The position numbers were made by a program, and so were the translations under genes. The notes beneath the pieces are model-generated. The model saw only the letters and a program-made list of their open reading frames with translations, was not told the DNA's origin and did not search any database. Positions 17,205 through 26,746 of a stretch of 64,000 nucleotides of DNA are shown piece after piece (position 1 is the first letter of the stretch; each line of letters opens with the position of its first letter). Source of the stretch: Pseudomonas syringae KCTC 12500 (GTDB taxonomy: Bacteria > Pseudomonadota > Gammaproteobacteria > Pseudomonadales > Pseudomonadaceae). The stretch lies in contig NZ_AYTM02000002.1 in the NCBI RefSeq assembly GCF_000507185.2, positions 4,003,501 through 4,067,500 of the forward strand. Direction: 5' to 3'.

Positions 17205-19841
17205 ATGGCCGATATCGATGCGCGTCTGCGCGAAGACGTTCACCTGTTGGGTGAGCTGTTGGGGAATACGATTCGTGAGCAGCGAGGCGCTGAATTTCTC
17301 GACAAGATCGAGCGTATTCGCAAAGGTGCCAAAGCGGGCAGACGTGGTTCGGCGGAAGGGGCTGAACAGCTCAGTTCCAGCGTCGACGGGCTGGGTGATG
17401 ACGAGCTGCTGCCGGTTGCGCGTGCCTTCAACCAGTTTCTCAACCTGGCCAATATTGCCGAGCAGTATCAGCTCATGCACCGCCGCGACGATAAACAGCC
17501 GCTGCCATTCGAATCGCGAGTACTGCCCGAGCTGCTTGATCGTCTCAAAGTCGAAGGTCATTCACCGGACGCTCTGGCACGCCAGCTGAGCAAGCTGGAA
17601 ATCGAGCTGGTGCTGACTGCGCACCCGACCGAGGTAGCACGTCGTACGCTGATTCAGAAATACGATGCCATCGCTGCGCAGCTCGCCGCACTGGATCATC
17701 GCGATCTCAACAGTATCGAGCGCACACAGATTACTTCGCGCCTGCAGCGGCTGATTGCCGAGGCCTGGCACACCGAAGAGATCCGGCGCATCCGACCCAC
17801 CCCGGTCGATGAAGCCAAATGGGGTTTCGCGGTCATTGAACACTCGCTCTGGCACGCCATTCCAAACTACCTGCGCAAGGCTGACCATGCGCTGCATGCA
17901 GCCACCGGCCTGCATCTGCCCCTGGAAGCCGCGCCGATCCGTTTTGCTTCCTGGATGGGTGGTGATCGTGACGGCAACCCGAATGTCACGGCTGCGGTCA
18001 CCCGCGAAGTGCTGTTGCTGGCGCGCTGGATGGCGGCTGACCTGTATTTGCGTGACGTGGACAATCTCGCCGCAGAACTGTCGATGCAGCAGGCCAGCGA
18101 TGCTCTGCGTGCCAGCGTGGGTGACAGCGCCGAACCTTATCGGGCGGAACTCAAACGCCTGCGCGAGCGCCTGCGTGCGACGCGCAACTGGGCCAATGCC
18201 TCGCTGAGCGAAACCCTGCCTGCGCCGGAAGCGGTGCTGCAAGACAACCGTGAACTGCTCGACCCGTTGATGCTGTGCTTCCAGTCGCTGCACGAATGCG
18301 GCATGGGTGTGATCGCCGACGGGCCGCTTCTGGATTGCCTGCGTCGGGCCGTCACATTCGGTCTGTTCCTGGTGCGTCTGGATGTTCGCCAGGATTCCAG
18401 CCGTCACTGCGCAGCGATGACCGAGATCACTGACTACCTGGGGCTGGGTCGCTACGAAGAGTGGGATGAGCAGACCCGTATCGACTTTCTGTTGCGTGAA
18501 TTGAATAACCGCAGGCCGCTGCTGCCGAGCTACTTCAAGCCGGCAGCCGATACCGCAGAGGTGCTGGCAACCTGCCGGGAGGTGGCGGCCGCTCCGGCGG
18601 CGTCGCTGGGGTCTTATGTGATCTCGATGGCCGGCTCGGCTTCGGATGTGCTGGCCGTGCAACTGCTGCTCAAAGAATCCGGGCTGCAGCGGCCCATGCG
18701 TGTGGTACCGCTGTTCGAGACCCTGGCCGACCTGGATAACGCCGGACCGGTGATCGAGACGCTGCTTGGGCTGCCGGGCTATCGCTCGCGTCTGCACGGG
18801 CCACAAGAAGTAATGATCGGCTATTCCGACTCGGCCAAGGATGCCGGCACGACGGCGGCAGCCTGGGCTCAGTACCGCGCCCAGGAAAGGCTGGTGGAGA
18901 TCTGTCGCGAGCAGCAGGTCGAATTGCTGCTGTTTCACGGCCGCGGCGGTACAGTCGGTCGTGGCGGCGGTCCGGCGCACGCGGCGATCCTGTCGCAGCC
19001 ACCGGGTTCTGTGGCCGGACGCTTCCGGACCACCGAGCAAGGGGAAATGATTCGTTTCAAATTCGGTCTGCCGGACATCGCCGAGCAGAACCTCAATCTC
19101 TATCTGGCCGCCGTGCTGGAAGCGACCCTGTTGCCGCCGCCACCCCCACAACCGGCGTGGCGGACGATGATGGACCAGATGGCCGGCGATGGGGTCAGCG
19201 CCTATCGCGCGGTGGTGCGCGAGAACCCGGAATTCGTCGAGTATTTCCGTCAGGCGACACCCGAGCAGGAACTGGGGCGTTTGCCACTTGGCAGCCGTCC
19301 GGCCAAGCGCCGCGAGGGCGGTGTAGAGAGTCTTCGTGCCATTCCGTGGATCTTCGCCTGGACGCAGACCCGTCTGATGCTGCCCGCCTGGCTGGGCTGG
19401 GAGGCTGCACTGAGCAAGGCACTGGAGCGCGGCGAAGGCGAGGTACTGGCGCAGATGCGTGAGCAGTGGCCGTTCTTCAGAACGCGCATCGACATGCTGG
19501 AAATGGTCCTCGCCAAAGCCGATGCGGACATCGCCCGACTCTATGACGAACGTCTGGTCAGCGCCGAGCTGCAACATTTGGGCGCACATTTACGCGACCT
19601 ATTGTCGCAGGCGTGCAATGTGGTTCTGGGGCTGACCGGGCAGACGCAACTGCTGGCCCACAGTCCCGAAACACTGGAATTCATCAGCCTGCGCAACACC
19701 TACCTTGACCCGTTGCATTTGCTCCAGGCAGAGCTGTTGTCGCGTTCGCGTAATCGTGAAGCCAGTCTGGACAGTCCTCTGGAACTGGCGCTGCTGGTGT
19801 CTGTAGCGGGGATTGCTGCCGGTCTGCGCAACACGGGCTGA
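17205..19841 (+). CDS. ppc: Phosphoenolpyruvate carboxylase
   Basis: An 878-residue anaplerotic enzyme that converts phosphoenolpyruvate and bicarbonate to oxaloacetate. The catalytic His motif [13 protein letters not shown] lies near residue 146. The substrate loops [14 protein letters not shown] and [19 protein letters not shown] lie near 540-590. The C-terminus ends in the conserved RNTG. The length matches bacterial enzymes (E. coli 883). ATG 17205 follows GGGAGAGGAACG. It is a stand-alone gene with its own terminator. Confidence 0.97.
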   Translation: MADIDARLREDVHLLGELLGNTIREQRGAEFLDKIERIRKGAKAGRRGSAEGAEQLSSSVDGLGDDELLPVARAFNQFLNLANIAEQYQLMHRRDDKQPLPFESRVLPELLDRLKVEGHSPDALARQLSKLEIELVLTAHPTEVARRTLIQKYDAIAAQLAALDHRDLNSIERTQITSRLQRLIAEAWHTEEIRRIRPTPVDEAKWGFAVIEHSLWHAIPNYLRKADHALHAATGLHLPLEAAPIRFASWMGGDRDGNPNVTAAVTREVLLLARWMAADLYLRDVDNLAAELSMQQASDALRASVGDSAEPYRAELKRLRERLRATRNWANASLSETLPAPEAVLQDNRELLDPLMLCFQSLHECGMGVIADGPLLDCLRRAVTFGLFLVRLDVRQDSSRHCAAMTEITDYLGLGRYEEWDEQTRIDFLLRELNNRRPLLPSYFKPAADTAEVLATCREVAAAPAASLGSYVISMAGSASDVLAVQLLLKESGLQRPMRVVPLFETLADLDNAGPVIETLLGLPGYRSRLHGPQEVMIGYSDSAKDAGTTAAAWAQYRAQERLVEICREQQVELLLFHGRGGTVGRGGGPAHAAILSQPPGSVAGRFRTTEQGEMIRFKFGLPDIAEQNLNLYLAAVLEATLLPPPPPQPAWRTMMDQMAGDGVSAYRAVVRENPEFVEYFRQATPEQELGRLPLGSRPAKRREGGVESLRAIPWIFAWTQTRLMLPAWLGWEAALSKALERGEGEVLAQMREQWPFFRTRIDMLEMVLAKADADIARLYDERLVSAELQHLGAHLRDLLSQACNVVLGLTGQTQLLAHSPETLEFISLRNTYLDPLHLLQAELLSRSRNREASLDSPLELALLVSVAGIAAGLRNTG

Positions 19842-19847
19842 TGGATC

Positions 19848-19875
19848 AGGCCGATGCCATCGTCGGGCCTTTTTG
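19848..19875 (+). terminator. Terminator of ppc
   Basis: AGGCCGA (19848-19854) pairs with TCGGGCCT (19863-19870), followed by TTTT. A second, longer inverted repeat (19856-19866 with 19878-19888, one mismatch) overlaps it and would exclude it. Confidence 0.65.
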
Positions 19876-20066
19876 GTCCGGCGATGGCCAGCGCGGGATT
19901 TGCAGGCTGGCCTGCGGTAAACCTTGATACAGGTCATATCACTCTGAAATCAAGGCTGACAAGGCGGTACACCTGCGGTTACTGCGACTTTCGGCGGCTT
20001 GTGCGGCCTCGGTCTGCTGTGTATCTTGATCAGCCTTTCGGCCTATTGGCCTGATTCATTTTTTAG

Positions 20067-20771
<705 letters not shown>

Positions 20772-20790
20772 GGCTCTCGGTCTGAACAAT

Positions 20791-20821
20791 AAATGGCCCG
20801 CTTGCGGGCCATTTGTCATTT
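20791..20821 (+). terminator. Terminator of adk
   Basis: AAATGGCCCGC (20791-20801) and GCGGGCCATTT (20804-20814) form an 11-base perfect stem with a TT loop, followed by a T-rich tail. Confidence 0.85.
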
Positions 20822-20863
20822 ATACTGCTGCACTTTTTCACATTGACCACGACGGAAACACCG

Positions 20864-21538
20864 ATGACCACCTTGCTGGCCCTGGACACCGCCACTGAAG
20901 CCTGCTCGGTCGCTTTGCTGCATGACGGCAAGGTGCTGAGCCACTACGAGGTGATTCCGCGCCTGCACGCCCAGCGGCTGCTGCCCATGATCAAAACCCT
21001 GATGGCTGAGGCGGGCATTGCCATGTCGGCGCTGGACGCCATCGCTTTCGGACGCGGGCCTGGTGCATTCACCGGTGTACGTATTGCCATCGGCGTCGTG
21101 CAAGGCTTGGCATTCGCCCTGGAACGTCCGGTACTTCCTGTTTCGAACCTCGCCGTACTGGCGCAGCGCGCCTGGCGCGAGCACGGCGTGTCGCAAGTGG
21201 CATCGGCCATCGATGCGCGCATGGACGAGGTGTACTGGGGCTGCTATCAGGAGACCGCTGGCGAGATGCGTCTGTTGGGCGACGAAGCTGTGATGGCGCC
21301 CGAACTGGCCACGCTGCCTGCGCAGGCCAGCGGTCAATGGTTTGGTGCCGGTACGGGCTGGGGCTACGCAGAGCGTATTCCGGTCAGCCTGGCAGGTCAT
21401 GATGCAGCCATGCTGCCGCACGCGCAGGATCTGTTGACGCTGGCGACCTTTGCCTGGCACCGCGGCGAAGCCCTGCCTGCAGATGACGCTCAGCCGGTTT
21501 ACCTGCGTGACAAGGTGGCTACGCCGAAGTCACGTTGA
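20864..21538 (+). CDS. tsaB: tRNA N6-adenosine threonylcarbamoyltransferase subunit TsaB
   Basis: A 224-residue ASKHA-fold protein that partners TsaD (with TsaE) to make t6A37 on ANN-decoding tRNAs. The opening MTTLLALDTATEACSVALL is the ATPase-like phosphate strand. FGRGPGAFTGVRIAIGVVQG is the signature TsaB stretch. ATG 20864 is chosen because the family starts at this point; an open frame extends 17 codons upstream through the adk terminator. A second t6A-related gene (tcdA) lies 14 kb away. Confidence 0.94.
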   Translation: MTTLLALDTATEACSVALLHDGKVLSHYEVIPRLHAQRLLPMIKTLMAEAGIAMSALDAIAFGRGPGAFTGVRIAIGVVQGLAFALERPVLPVSNLAVLAQRAWREHGVSQVASAIDARMDEVYWGCYQETAGEMRLLGDEAVMAPELATLPAQASGQWFGAGTGWGYAERIPVSLAGHDAAMLPHAQDLLTLATFAWHRGEALPADDAQPVYLRDKVATPKSR

Positions 21539-21782
21539 CGGCATGGGGGCAGGGTTTGCACAACAGGCTGTAGCGTTTCGGGAAAATGTTTTTCAGTCAT
21601 AGCCAGCCGGTCAGTATTGTTAAAAATATCAGTTTGCCATCTACCGTTTATCGTCTGAATGGTCTTTAATCTCATTTGGCGATAACAATTTGCAATATAT
21701 GTGGTCTAGTTATCGTTAAGCAATTTGCGAACTACAAGGCAGTAACGCTAAATTGCCACTATCGACGCCGAGTACATAATCG
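21539..21782. promoter_or_regulatory. AT-rich intergenic region upstream of the 103-residue ORF
   Basis: This 244-base gap is markedly AT-rich compared with its flanks, especially 21600-21780. It holds a 7-base inverted repeat and two copies of CAATTTGC. It probably contains the promoter of the following gene. No coding frame is supported. Confidence 0.4.
21680..21715. repeat. Inverted repeat in an AT-rich promoter region
   Basis: CGATAAC (21680-21686) and GTTATCG (21709-21715) are separated by 22 bases, close to two helical turns. This is a possible operator for the downstream small gene. Confidence 0.3.
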
Positions 21783-22094
21783 ATGCGCATAGACGGAACC
21801 TCATCACGCTCGTACCCCATCAAGCGAAAGCCGCAGAAAACACCTTCGACCGTCGAAGGTTCTTTTGAGGAAGTCGTAGTTGATGCCGAGCTGCCGCCAC
21901 CCCCGGCGCGCGCTCGCCGTGAGACGGGTGATTCAACGATTGGCAGCACCGCCAACGTACCTGCGCGTCCGCAAGACATCATTTTCCCGCGCTCCATGAG
22001 CTCTCGTGTCGCCCATGCGCTGGCCAGTTATATGGCCACTGCCAGTTTTGTCGATTGGGACCTTGAAGTATCGGGGCTCGATCTGCACGTCTGA
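21783..22094 (+). CDS. Hypothetical protein, Pro-rich, 103 residues
   Basis: I do not recognise this protein. The N-terminal half is basic and disordered-looking (PIKRKPQKTPS), with a Pro run (ELPPPPARARRETG). The C-terminal 30 residues, SSRVAHALASYMATASFVDW, look helical. There is no signal peptide. It ends two bases before the GTG of the DUF72 gene, so the two are probably co-translated. A coding assignment is supported by this spacing and the upstream promoter-like region. Confidence 0.68.
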   Translation: MRIDGTSSRSYPIKRKPQKTPSTVEGSFEEVVVDAELPPPPARARRETGDSTIGSTANVPARPQDIIFPRSMSSRVAHALASYMATASFVDWDLEVSGLDLHV

Positions 22095-22096
22095 TT

Positions 22097-22960
22097 GTGT
22101 CTCTTCTGCCTTACTACGTCGGTTGTCCGTCATGGAGTGAAAACGCCTGGCGAGATTCGCTGTACCCCGCAGATGCCCGCCCCAATGATTTCCTGAATCT
22201 CTACACTCAGGTATTCAACGCTGTCGAAGGCAATACCACGTTCTATGCCCGTCCCGCCGCCACCACGGTGCAGCGTTGGGCAGAAACAATGCCCGACGAT
22301 TTTCGCTTCACCGCCAAATTCCATAAAGACATCAGCCACAACGGCGATCTTCGTGAGCAGGTGGGCGCCGCTGAAGAGTTTATTCGCCTGCTTGCGCCGC
22401 TGGGCGGGCGTATCGCGCCGTTCTGGCTGCAGTTGCCCGCCAGCTTCACGCCGCAGCGTCTGGCCGAGCTGGCCGGCTTTCTCGACGAGCTCAACGTGCC
22501 GCTGGCCGTGGAAGTGCGCAATATGGCGTTTTTCATGAAGGGTGAGGAAGAGCGCATGCTCAATCGCCTGTTGCTGGACCGAGGCGTCGAGCGCATCTGC
22601 CTCGATTCCCGGGCATTGTTCAGCTGTGTATCGACTGATCCTGCAGTCCTGCACGCCCAATCGAAAAAGCCCAAGGTGCCGCCTCGTCCGGCTGCGCTGA
22701 CCCTGTTTCCCCAAGTGCGCTTCATCGGCGGTCCGGACCTGGAGGCCAACGATCAGTTTCTGCAGCAGTGGGTGGAAAAGGTTGCCGTGTGGATCGAAGA
22801 GGGGCGTACGCCTTATGTGTTTCTGCACACCCCGGACAACATCAGGGCTGCCGAGCAGGCCATGCGCTTTCATCAGCAACTGATGGCGCGATTGCCTGGC
22901 TTGCCGGCATTGTTCGAACTGTACCGCGGGCCTCAGGTGGAACAGTTGGGCTTGCTCTGA
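22097..22960 (+). CDS. DUF72-domain protein
   Basis: A 287-residue TIM-barrel-like protein of the DUF72 (YecE) family, whose reaction is not established. It opens with YYVGCPSWSENAW, and the segments VEGNTTFYA, FRFTAKFHKDISH and FVEL-type strand PLAVEVRNMAFF are typical of the family. The length is normal. The start is GTG 22097, two bases after the previous stop, without an obvious binding site, so translation probably depends on coupling. Confidence 0.88.
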   Translation: MSLLPYYVGCPSWSENAWRDSLYPADARPNDFLNLYTQVFNAVEGNTTFYARPAATTVQRWAETMPDDFRFTAKFHKDISHNGDLREQVGAAEEFIRLLAPLGGRIAPFWLQLPASFTPQRLAELAGFLDELNVPLAVEVRNMAFFMKGEEERMLNRLLLDRGVERICLDSRALFSCVSTDPAVLHAQSKKPKVPPRPAALTLFPQVRFIGGPDLEANDQFLQQWVEKVAVWIEEGRTPYVFLHTPDNIRAAEQAMRFHQQLMARLPGLPALFELYRGPQVEQLGLL

Positions 22961-23093
22961 GGTCTTCCAGGTATGGGCTCATAGAGCCCGACCTTGTGGA
23001 GAGCCCGCTTATGGATTCGCAACTGCGCTGTTTTGCCCCTGTTTGTAAACGCTTCATCCGATTCGCATCTGTTGCCCGGTCCAAGGGTTGAGC

Positions 23094-23783
23094 ATGCGCA
23101 TGCTGCTGGTATTCCTGCTGCTCTGCGCAATGGCTGCGTTTGCAGTCTGGCGTGGCTGGGTCGATGTCCCCGAGCGCTGGAACCCATGGGCGCCGCTGGA
23201 TGTACGGGCCGAGCCCAACTTTCTGACGGCTTACAAGCTGTCGCGATTGCAGAATGATCCCGCACTGTGCGATCAGGTGCTGAGTTCGTCTGGGTTGCGT
23301 TTCAGTCGCCAGGCCGACAGTGATCCTTCTGCTCGTTGCCCTCTGCAAAATACTCTGCGTATTCAGGGGGGCGACGTGGCGCTGAGCAGTAGCTTTCTGG
23401 CCAGTTGCCCGTTGGCGGTCGCCTATGCGCTGTTTGATATCCACACATTGCAACCTGCCGCTCAGGCCGTTTTCGGCCAGCGGGTAGCGCGGATCGATCA
23501 CTTGGGCAGCTTTGCCTGCCGCAACATCTACAACCGCGCCAATGCCCGGCTCAGCCAGCACGCCACGGCCAATGCGCTGGACATGGCAGGTTTTCGCCTG
23601 GCAGACGGTCAGCGCATCGGTGTGCTCAAGGATTGGGGCGATGAGGGGGACAAGGGGCGTTTTCTAAGGCTGTTACGTGACGGTGCCTGCAAAAACTTCA
23701 GTACGGTGCTCGGGCCGGAGTACAACGCGGCGCATCGCGATCATTTTCACGTCGACATGGGGCGCTGGTCGGTGTGTAAGTAA
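23094..23783 (+). CDS. Extensin-like C-terminal domain protein (predicted periplasmic)
   Basis: A 229-residue protein with a hydrophobic N-terminal segment (MLLVFLLLCAMAAFAVW) that anchors or exports it. The extensin-like domain follows: SFACRNIYNR, then ATANALDMAGFRL and the C-terminal HRDHFHVDMG. The ALD-x-A and HFHVD elements resemble the metal ligands of M15-type D,D-peptidases, so cell-wall peptide hydrolysis is possible but unproven. ATG 23094 has AAGGG upstream. It converges on the next minus-strand gene with an 11-base gap. Confidence 0.85.
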   Translation: MRMLLVFLLLCAMAAFAVWRGWVDVPERWNPWAPLDVRAEPNFLTAYKLSRLQNDPALCDQVLSSSGLRFSRQADSDPSARCPLQNTLRIQGGDVALSSSFLASCPLAVAYALFDIHTLQPAAQAVFGQRVARIDHLGSFACRNIYNRANARLSQHATANALDMAGFRLADGQRIGVLKDWGDEGDKGRFLRLLRDGACKNFSTVLGPEYNAAHRDHFHVDMGRWSVCK

Positions 23784-23794
23784 GCGTTCGGGGC

Positions 23795-24418
23795 TTATGC
23801 CGCCATCCGCAGGTTTTGCAGGATCAGCGGACGTGCCCAGCCGTTCTCGTAGTCGAACTGACGCTGTTGGGCGGCAATGGTCTGCTCATCCAGCGGCTGG
23901 GCAGGCTTGTCGGCCAGTTCCCATTCGAATTCGGCAATCGGCAGATGCAGCGGGCGTGGCTGCGGGCCAGGGCCTGGTTTGACGCTATCGTCATAAGGGT
24001 TCAGGACGGTAGGGCGCACCCAATGGCTCTCGAATTCCAGATGGCGTTGCTGCTCGATCATTTCAGCCATGCTGAACGGCTCGGCAGGCGGAGGCAGCAG
24101 ATCAAGGTCGAATTCGGCAATCGGCAGGAACAGCGGCTCTGGAGGCTTGACCTCGGTGTCGGTGACCGGGCAGGTACGTTGCTCGACGATCTTGCTCAGG
24201 GTTTTTGCACCAGCGACCGGTTCGCCCGTCTCTACATCCACCTCAACAGCCGTCGGATGCACGGGTACTGAAGGGCTTTCACTGACCTGATCCGCCATCG
24301 CCCGGGCAAATGCATCCGACCACAGCTGCGTCACACCACCCAGTGTGCGGCTGTTGCGTACGCTAAAGTCGCCTGAGTGCGACAAATAGCCGATGGATGA
24401 TTGAACAATCTCTGACAT
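23795..24418 (-). CDS. Hypothetical protein with an internally duplicated 'LPIAEF' module
   Basis: I do not recognise this 207-residue protein. Its C-terminal half is two copies of a roughly 48-residue unit (about 94-142 and 155-202). Each begins P-x-P-L-x-LPIAEF, has a central E-Q/A-QQR-x-x-(F/Y)E segment, and ends W-x-RP-x-x-L. The N-terminal 45 residues are more ordinary; a Pro/acidic linker links the parts. There is no signal peptide or membrane segment. ATG 24418 is chosen; an in-frame TTG lies at 24448. It is divergent from rsmJ, with a 96-base gap. Confidence 0.75.
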   Translation of the reverse strand: MSEIVQSSIGYLSHSGDFSVRNSRTLGGVTQLWSDAFARAMADQVSESPSVPVHPTAVEVDVETGEPVAGAKTLSKIVEQRTCPVTDTEVKPPEPLFLPIAEFDLDLLPPPAEPFSMAEMIEQQRHLEFESHWVRPTVLNPYDDSVKPGPGPQPRPLHLPIAEFEWELADKPAQPLDEQTIAAQQRQFDYENGWARPLILQNLRMAA

Positions 24419-24514
24419 AGCGATCAGTACTGGCCTTGGGTCTGGCAAAATGCCGGATACTTGGTTATCGGCAGATTTTGCCGATCATTAACAATTTTTG
24501 AGTGTGTAAGCGCA

Positions 24515-25324
24515 ATGATTGATCAGCAAGCAGGCAGTCGTATCCGGGTCGAAGCCCTGGCCGTTGGCGAACAGGAGCAGGCGGCGCAGTGGGCGCGGCG
24601 CCTGGGCCTGCCGTTGAGCGACGCGCACGCTGATTTTGCACTGCAATTGACTGACCACGGGCTGCAATTGCAGCAGTTGGGCGATGATGCACCTGGCGCC
24701 GTACGTGTCGATTTTGTCGAGGGCGCGGTGGCTCACCGGCGGCTATTCGGCGGCGGGACCGGGCAGATGATTGCCAAGGCGGTCGGTATTCAGCCGGGCA
24801 TTCGCCCCAGCGTGCTGGACGCAACGGCAGGTCTTGGCAAGGATGCGTTCGTGCTGGCAAGTCTGGGCTGCGACATGAGCCTGATCGAGCGTCAGCCGAT
24901 TATCGCTGCATTGCTGGAAGACGGTCTGGCCCGTGGGCGCGGTGATCGTGACGTCGGCTCCATCATTGCCCGGATGCGCCTGTTGACCGGCAACTCGATC
25001 GACATCATCCGCGCCTGGACAGGGGAGCCGCCCCAGGTGATCTACCTGGACCCTATGTTCCCGCACCGGGAAAAGACCGCGCTGGTGAAAAAGGAGATGC
25101 GTCTGTTCCGGCCTCTGGTCGGTGATGACATGGACGCGCCAGCGTTACTTGAAGCAGCGCTGGCGCTTGCCACCCACCGCGTGGTGGTCAAACGCCCGCG
25201 CAAGGCCCCCTGCATCGACGGCCTCAAGCCGGGCTATGCGCTGGACGGCAAATCCAGCCGCTACGACATCTACCCGAAGAAGGCTTTGAAGCCCAAGGCA
25301 GCCACAGACGAGAGCGGTGCATAG
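24515..25324 (+). CDS. rsmJ: 16S rRNA (guanine1516-N2)-methyltransferase
   Basis: A 269-residue SAM-dependent RNA methyltransferase of the RsmJ (YhiQ) family. It modifies G1516 of 16S rRNA. The SAM motif [19 protein letters not shown] is near residue 99, and the catalytic strand [13 protein letters not shown] near 190. The Lys-rich tail is typical. ATG 24515 is chosen; the frame is open 18 codons upstream, but homologues start here. It is monocistronic. Confidence 0.94.
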   Translation: MIDQQAGSRIRVEALAVGEQEQAAQWARRLGLPLSDAHADFALQLTDHGLQLQQLGDDAPGAVRVDFVEGAVAHRRLFGGGTGQMIAKAVGIQPGIRPSVLDATAGLGKDAFVLASLGCDMSLIERQPIIAALLEDGLARGRGDRDVGSIIARMRLLTGNSIDIIRAWTGEPPQVIYLDPMFPHREKTALVKKEMRLFRPLVGDDMDAPALLEAALALATHRVVVKRPRKAPCIDGLKPGYALDGKSSRYDIYPKKALKPKAATDESGA

Positions 25325-25357
25325 CGCCTATCGTCGACAGCCCGAGTCAAACGCAGA

Positions 25358-25379
25358 TGCGCCTGTGAATACAGGCGCA
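25358..25379. terminator. Hairpin between convergent rsmJ and DUF4197 genes
   Basis: TGCGCCTGT (25358-25366) and ACAGGCGCA (25371-25379) form a 9-base perfect stem with a GAAT loop. Neither strand has a T run, so termination is likely but not assured; the position between convergent genes supports it. Confidence 0.45.
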
Positions 25380-25389
25380 AACACCGCAC

Positions 25390-26079
25390 TCAAAGCGCGC
25401 CGAAGACCTTCTTCGCCAGGCCCGTAGCGGCGGCAGCAGGGTTGGCGCGAATGCTTTCTTCCTGTTTGGCGATCATTTCGAACAGCCCGTTCAGCGCCTG
25501 TTCGGTCACGTAGCCTTCAAGATTTGCACTTTTGCTGTCAAGCGCGCCAAGCGCCGCCGCCTTGCCGGCAAAGGCGTTGTACTTCTGCGCCAGACCGACC
25601 TGATCGGTGGACTTCTTGACGATAGGCAGGAACTTGGCGCGGATCTGCTCGCGGCTGGTGCTGCTCAGGTACTGGGTGGCCGAGTCCTTGCCGCCGCCGA
25701 GAATGGCCTTGGCGTCGGTTACGCTCATCTTCTTCACCGCATCTACAAGCAGTGCCTGAGCTTGAGGCACGGCGGCTTCGGCGGCCTGGTTCATGCTGGT
25801 TTCCAACTGATCGACTTGAGTGCCCATGCCCAGCATTTTCATCTTTTTCGCGATCTGGCCGAGTTTGCCCGGCAGCTCGATACGCACCTCTTCATTTTTG
25901 CTGAAACCGCCAGGAACGCCGAGTTGTTTGACGGCGACCTGTGCGCCTTGAGTCAAGGCATCCTTGAGCCCACCGGTCGCGTCTGATTGCGAGAGGTCGC
26001 CCAGCGATAGAGCGAAGACGTTGGCTGACAGCAGAAGGCCTGCGCACAGGCCGGCCAGGGTGAACGAAAAACGAGGCAT
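25390..26079 (-). CDS. DUF4197-domain periplasmic protein
   Basis: A 229-residue protein with a clear signal peptide (FTLAGLCAGLLLSANVFA, cleavage after about residue 23). The rest is an all-helical DUF4197 domain. Recognisable stretches are ALTQGAQVAVKQLGVPGGF, ALLVDAVKKMSVTDAKAIL and the late GYVTEQALNGLFEMIAKQE. No enzymatic motif is visible and the family's role is unknown. The start ATG 26079 is preceded by AAGGACGCTCTC. Confidence 0.88.
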   Translation of the reverse strand: MPRFSFTLAGLCAGLLLSANVFALSLGDLSQSDATGGLKDALTQGAQVAVKQLGVPGGFSKNEEVRIELPGKLGQIAKKMKMLGMGTQVDQLETSMNQAAEAAVPQAQALLVDAVKKMSVTDAKAILGGGKDSATQYLSSTSREQIRAKFLPIVKKSTDQVGLAQKYNAFAGKAAALGALDSKSANLEGYVTEQALNGLFEMIAKQEESIRANPAAAATGLAKKVFGAL

Positions 26080-26228
26080 GAGAGCGTCCTTGTTGAAGTG
26101 GGTTCTGACCTGAACCAGGATCGATAATGGTGCGGTGCGTGATCAAGCGTATCAGGAAGTCGCGACAGGCACTTGCACCTGTGAGCGATGGACGTCAATC
26201 GATGTCGAGGGGGAGGAAGCCTTGTAAA

Positions 26229-26257
26229 ACGACAACGGCGCGCCGAGGCGCACCGTT
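26229..26257 (-). terminator. Terminator of the YbaY-like gene
   Basis: AACGGCGCGCC (26234-26244) and GGCGCACCGTT (26247-26257) form an 11-base stem with one G-T pair. On the minus strand it is followed by GTCGTTTTAC. Confidence 0.7.
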
Positions 26258-26283
26258 GAAGGGAGCAATCAGTGCTGAACGGA

Positions 26284-26634
26284 TCAGCCGGCTGTCTGAA
26301 TGACCTTGATCAGCAGGCCTTTCTGGTCTTCGTGGGTCAGCTCGACCGAATGAACGGTATCGTTGATCCATACCAGCGTGCCGTTGTGTTCGATTCGTGC
26401 CGACAGGGCATAGCTGTGGCCCTGCACGGGATAGCGGTCGGCGGCGTAGTTCAGTTCAAACGGCAGCGGCACCTGGTGAGTAATCTCTGTTTCGCTGACA
26501 TCGATGACATGGGCCGGTGCGTCAGCAAGGCTGATGTCACTCAGGGCGACAATCAGCTTGCAGCCCGTTGGCAACGCAATACGTGGCAGGTAATAAACTT
26601 CACCCTGAAGGCGTACTAGGGGTTCGCTGGACAT
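26284..26634 (-). CDS. YbaY/YscW-family domain protein lacking a lipoprotein signal
   Basis: A 116-residue single-domain protein. GEVYYLPRIALPTGCKLIVALSD-type opening strands, SLADAPAHVID and VPLPFELNY are the hallmarks of the YbaY family (Pfam YscW, the pilotin-like fold). Family members are usually outer-membrane lipoproteins. Here the sequence begins MSSEPLVRLQG directly at the domain, with no hydrophobic signal or lipobox, and no upstream in-frame extension supplies one. It may therefore be cytoplasmic, or use a different route. Confidence 0.82.
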   Translation of the reverse strand: MSSEPLVRLQGEVYYLPRIALPTGCKLIVALSDISLADAPAHVIDVSETEITHQVPLPFELNYAADRYPVQGHSYALSARIEHNGTLVWINDTVHSVELTHEDQKGLLIKVIQTAG

Positions 26635-26746
26635 TTCAATTTCCTTATTTGATTAAGTACCAGTCATTGGTACCCACCAAACCCTAGCAGTGGCCAGAGA
26701 GCAGAAAACAGCTGTCTAAAAATCCCTGCCAGGTTACGGAAAAACC

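Noticed and set aside
17562..19589. 675-codon minus-strand frame opposite ppc
   Set aside because: Completely antisense to a well-defined ppc, with no homology.
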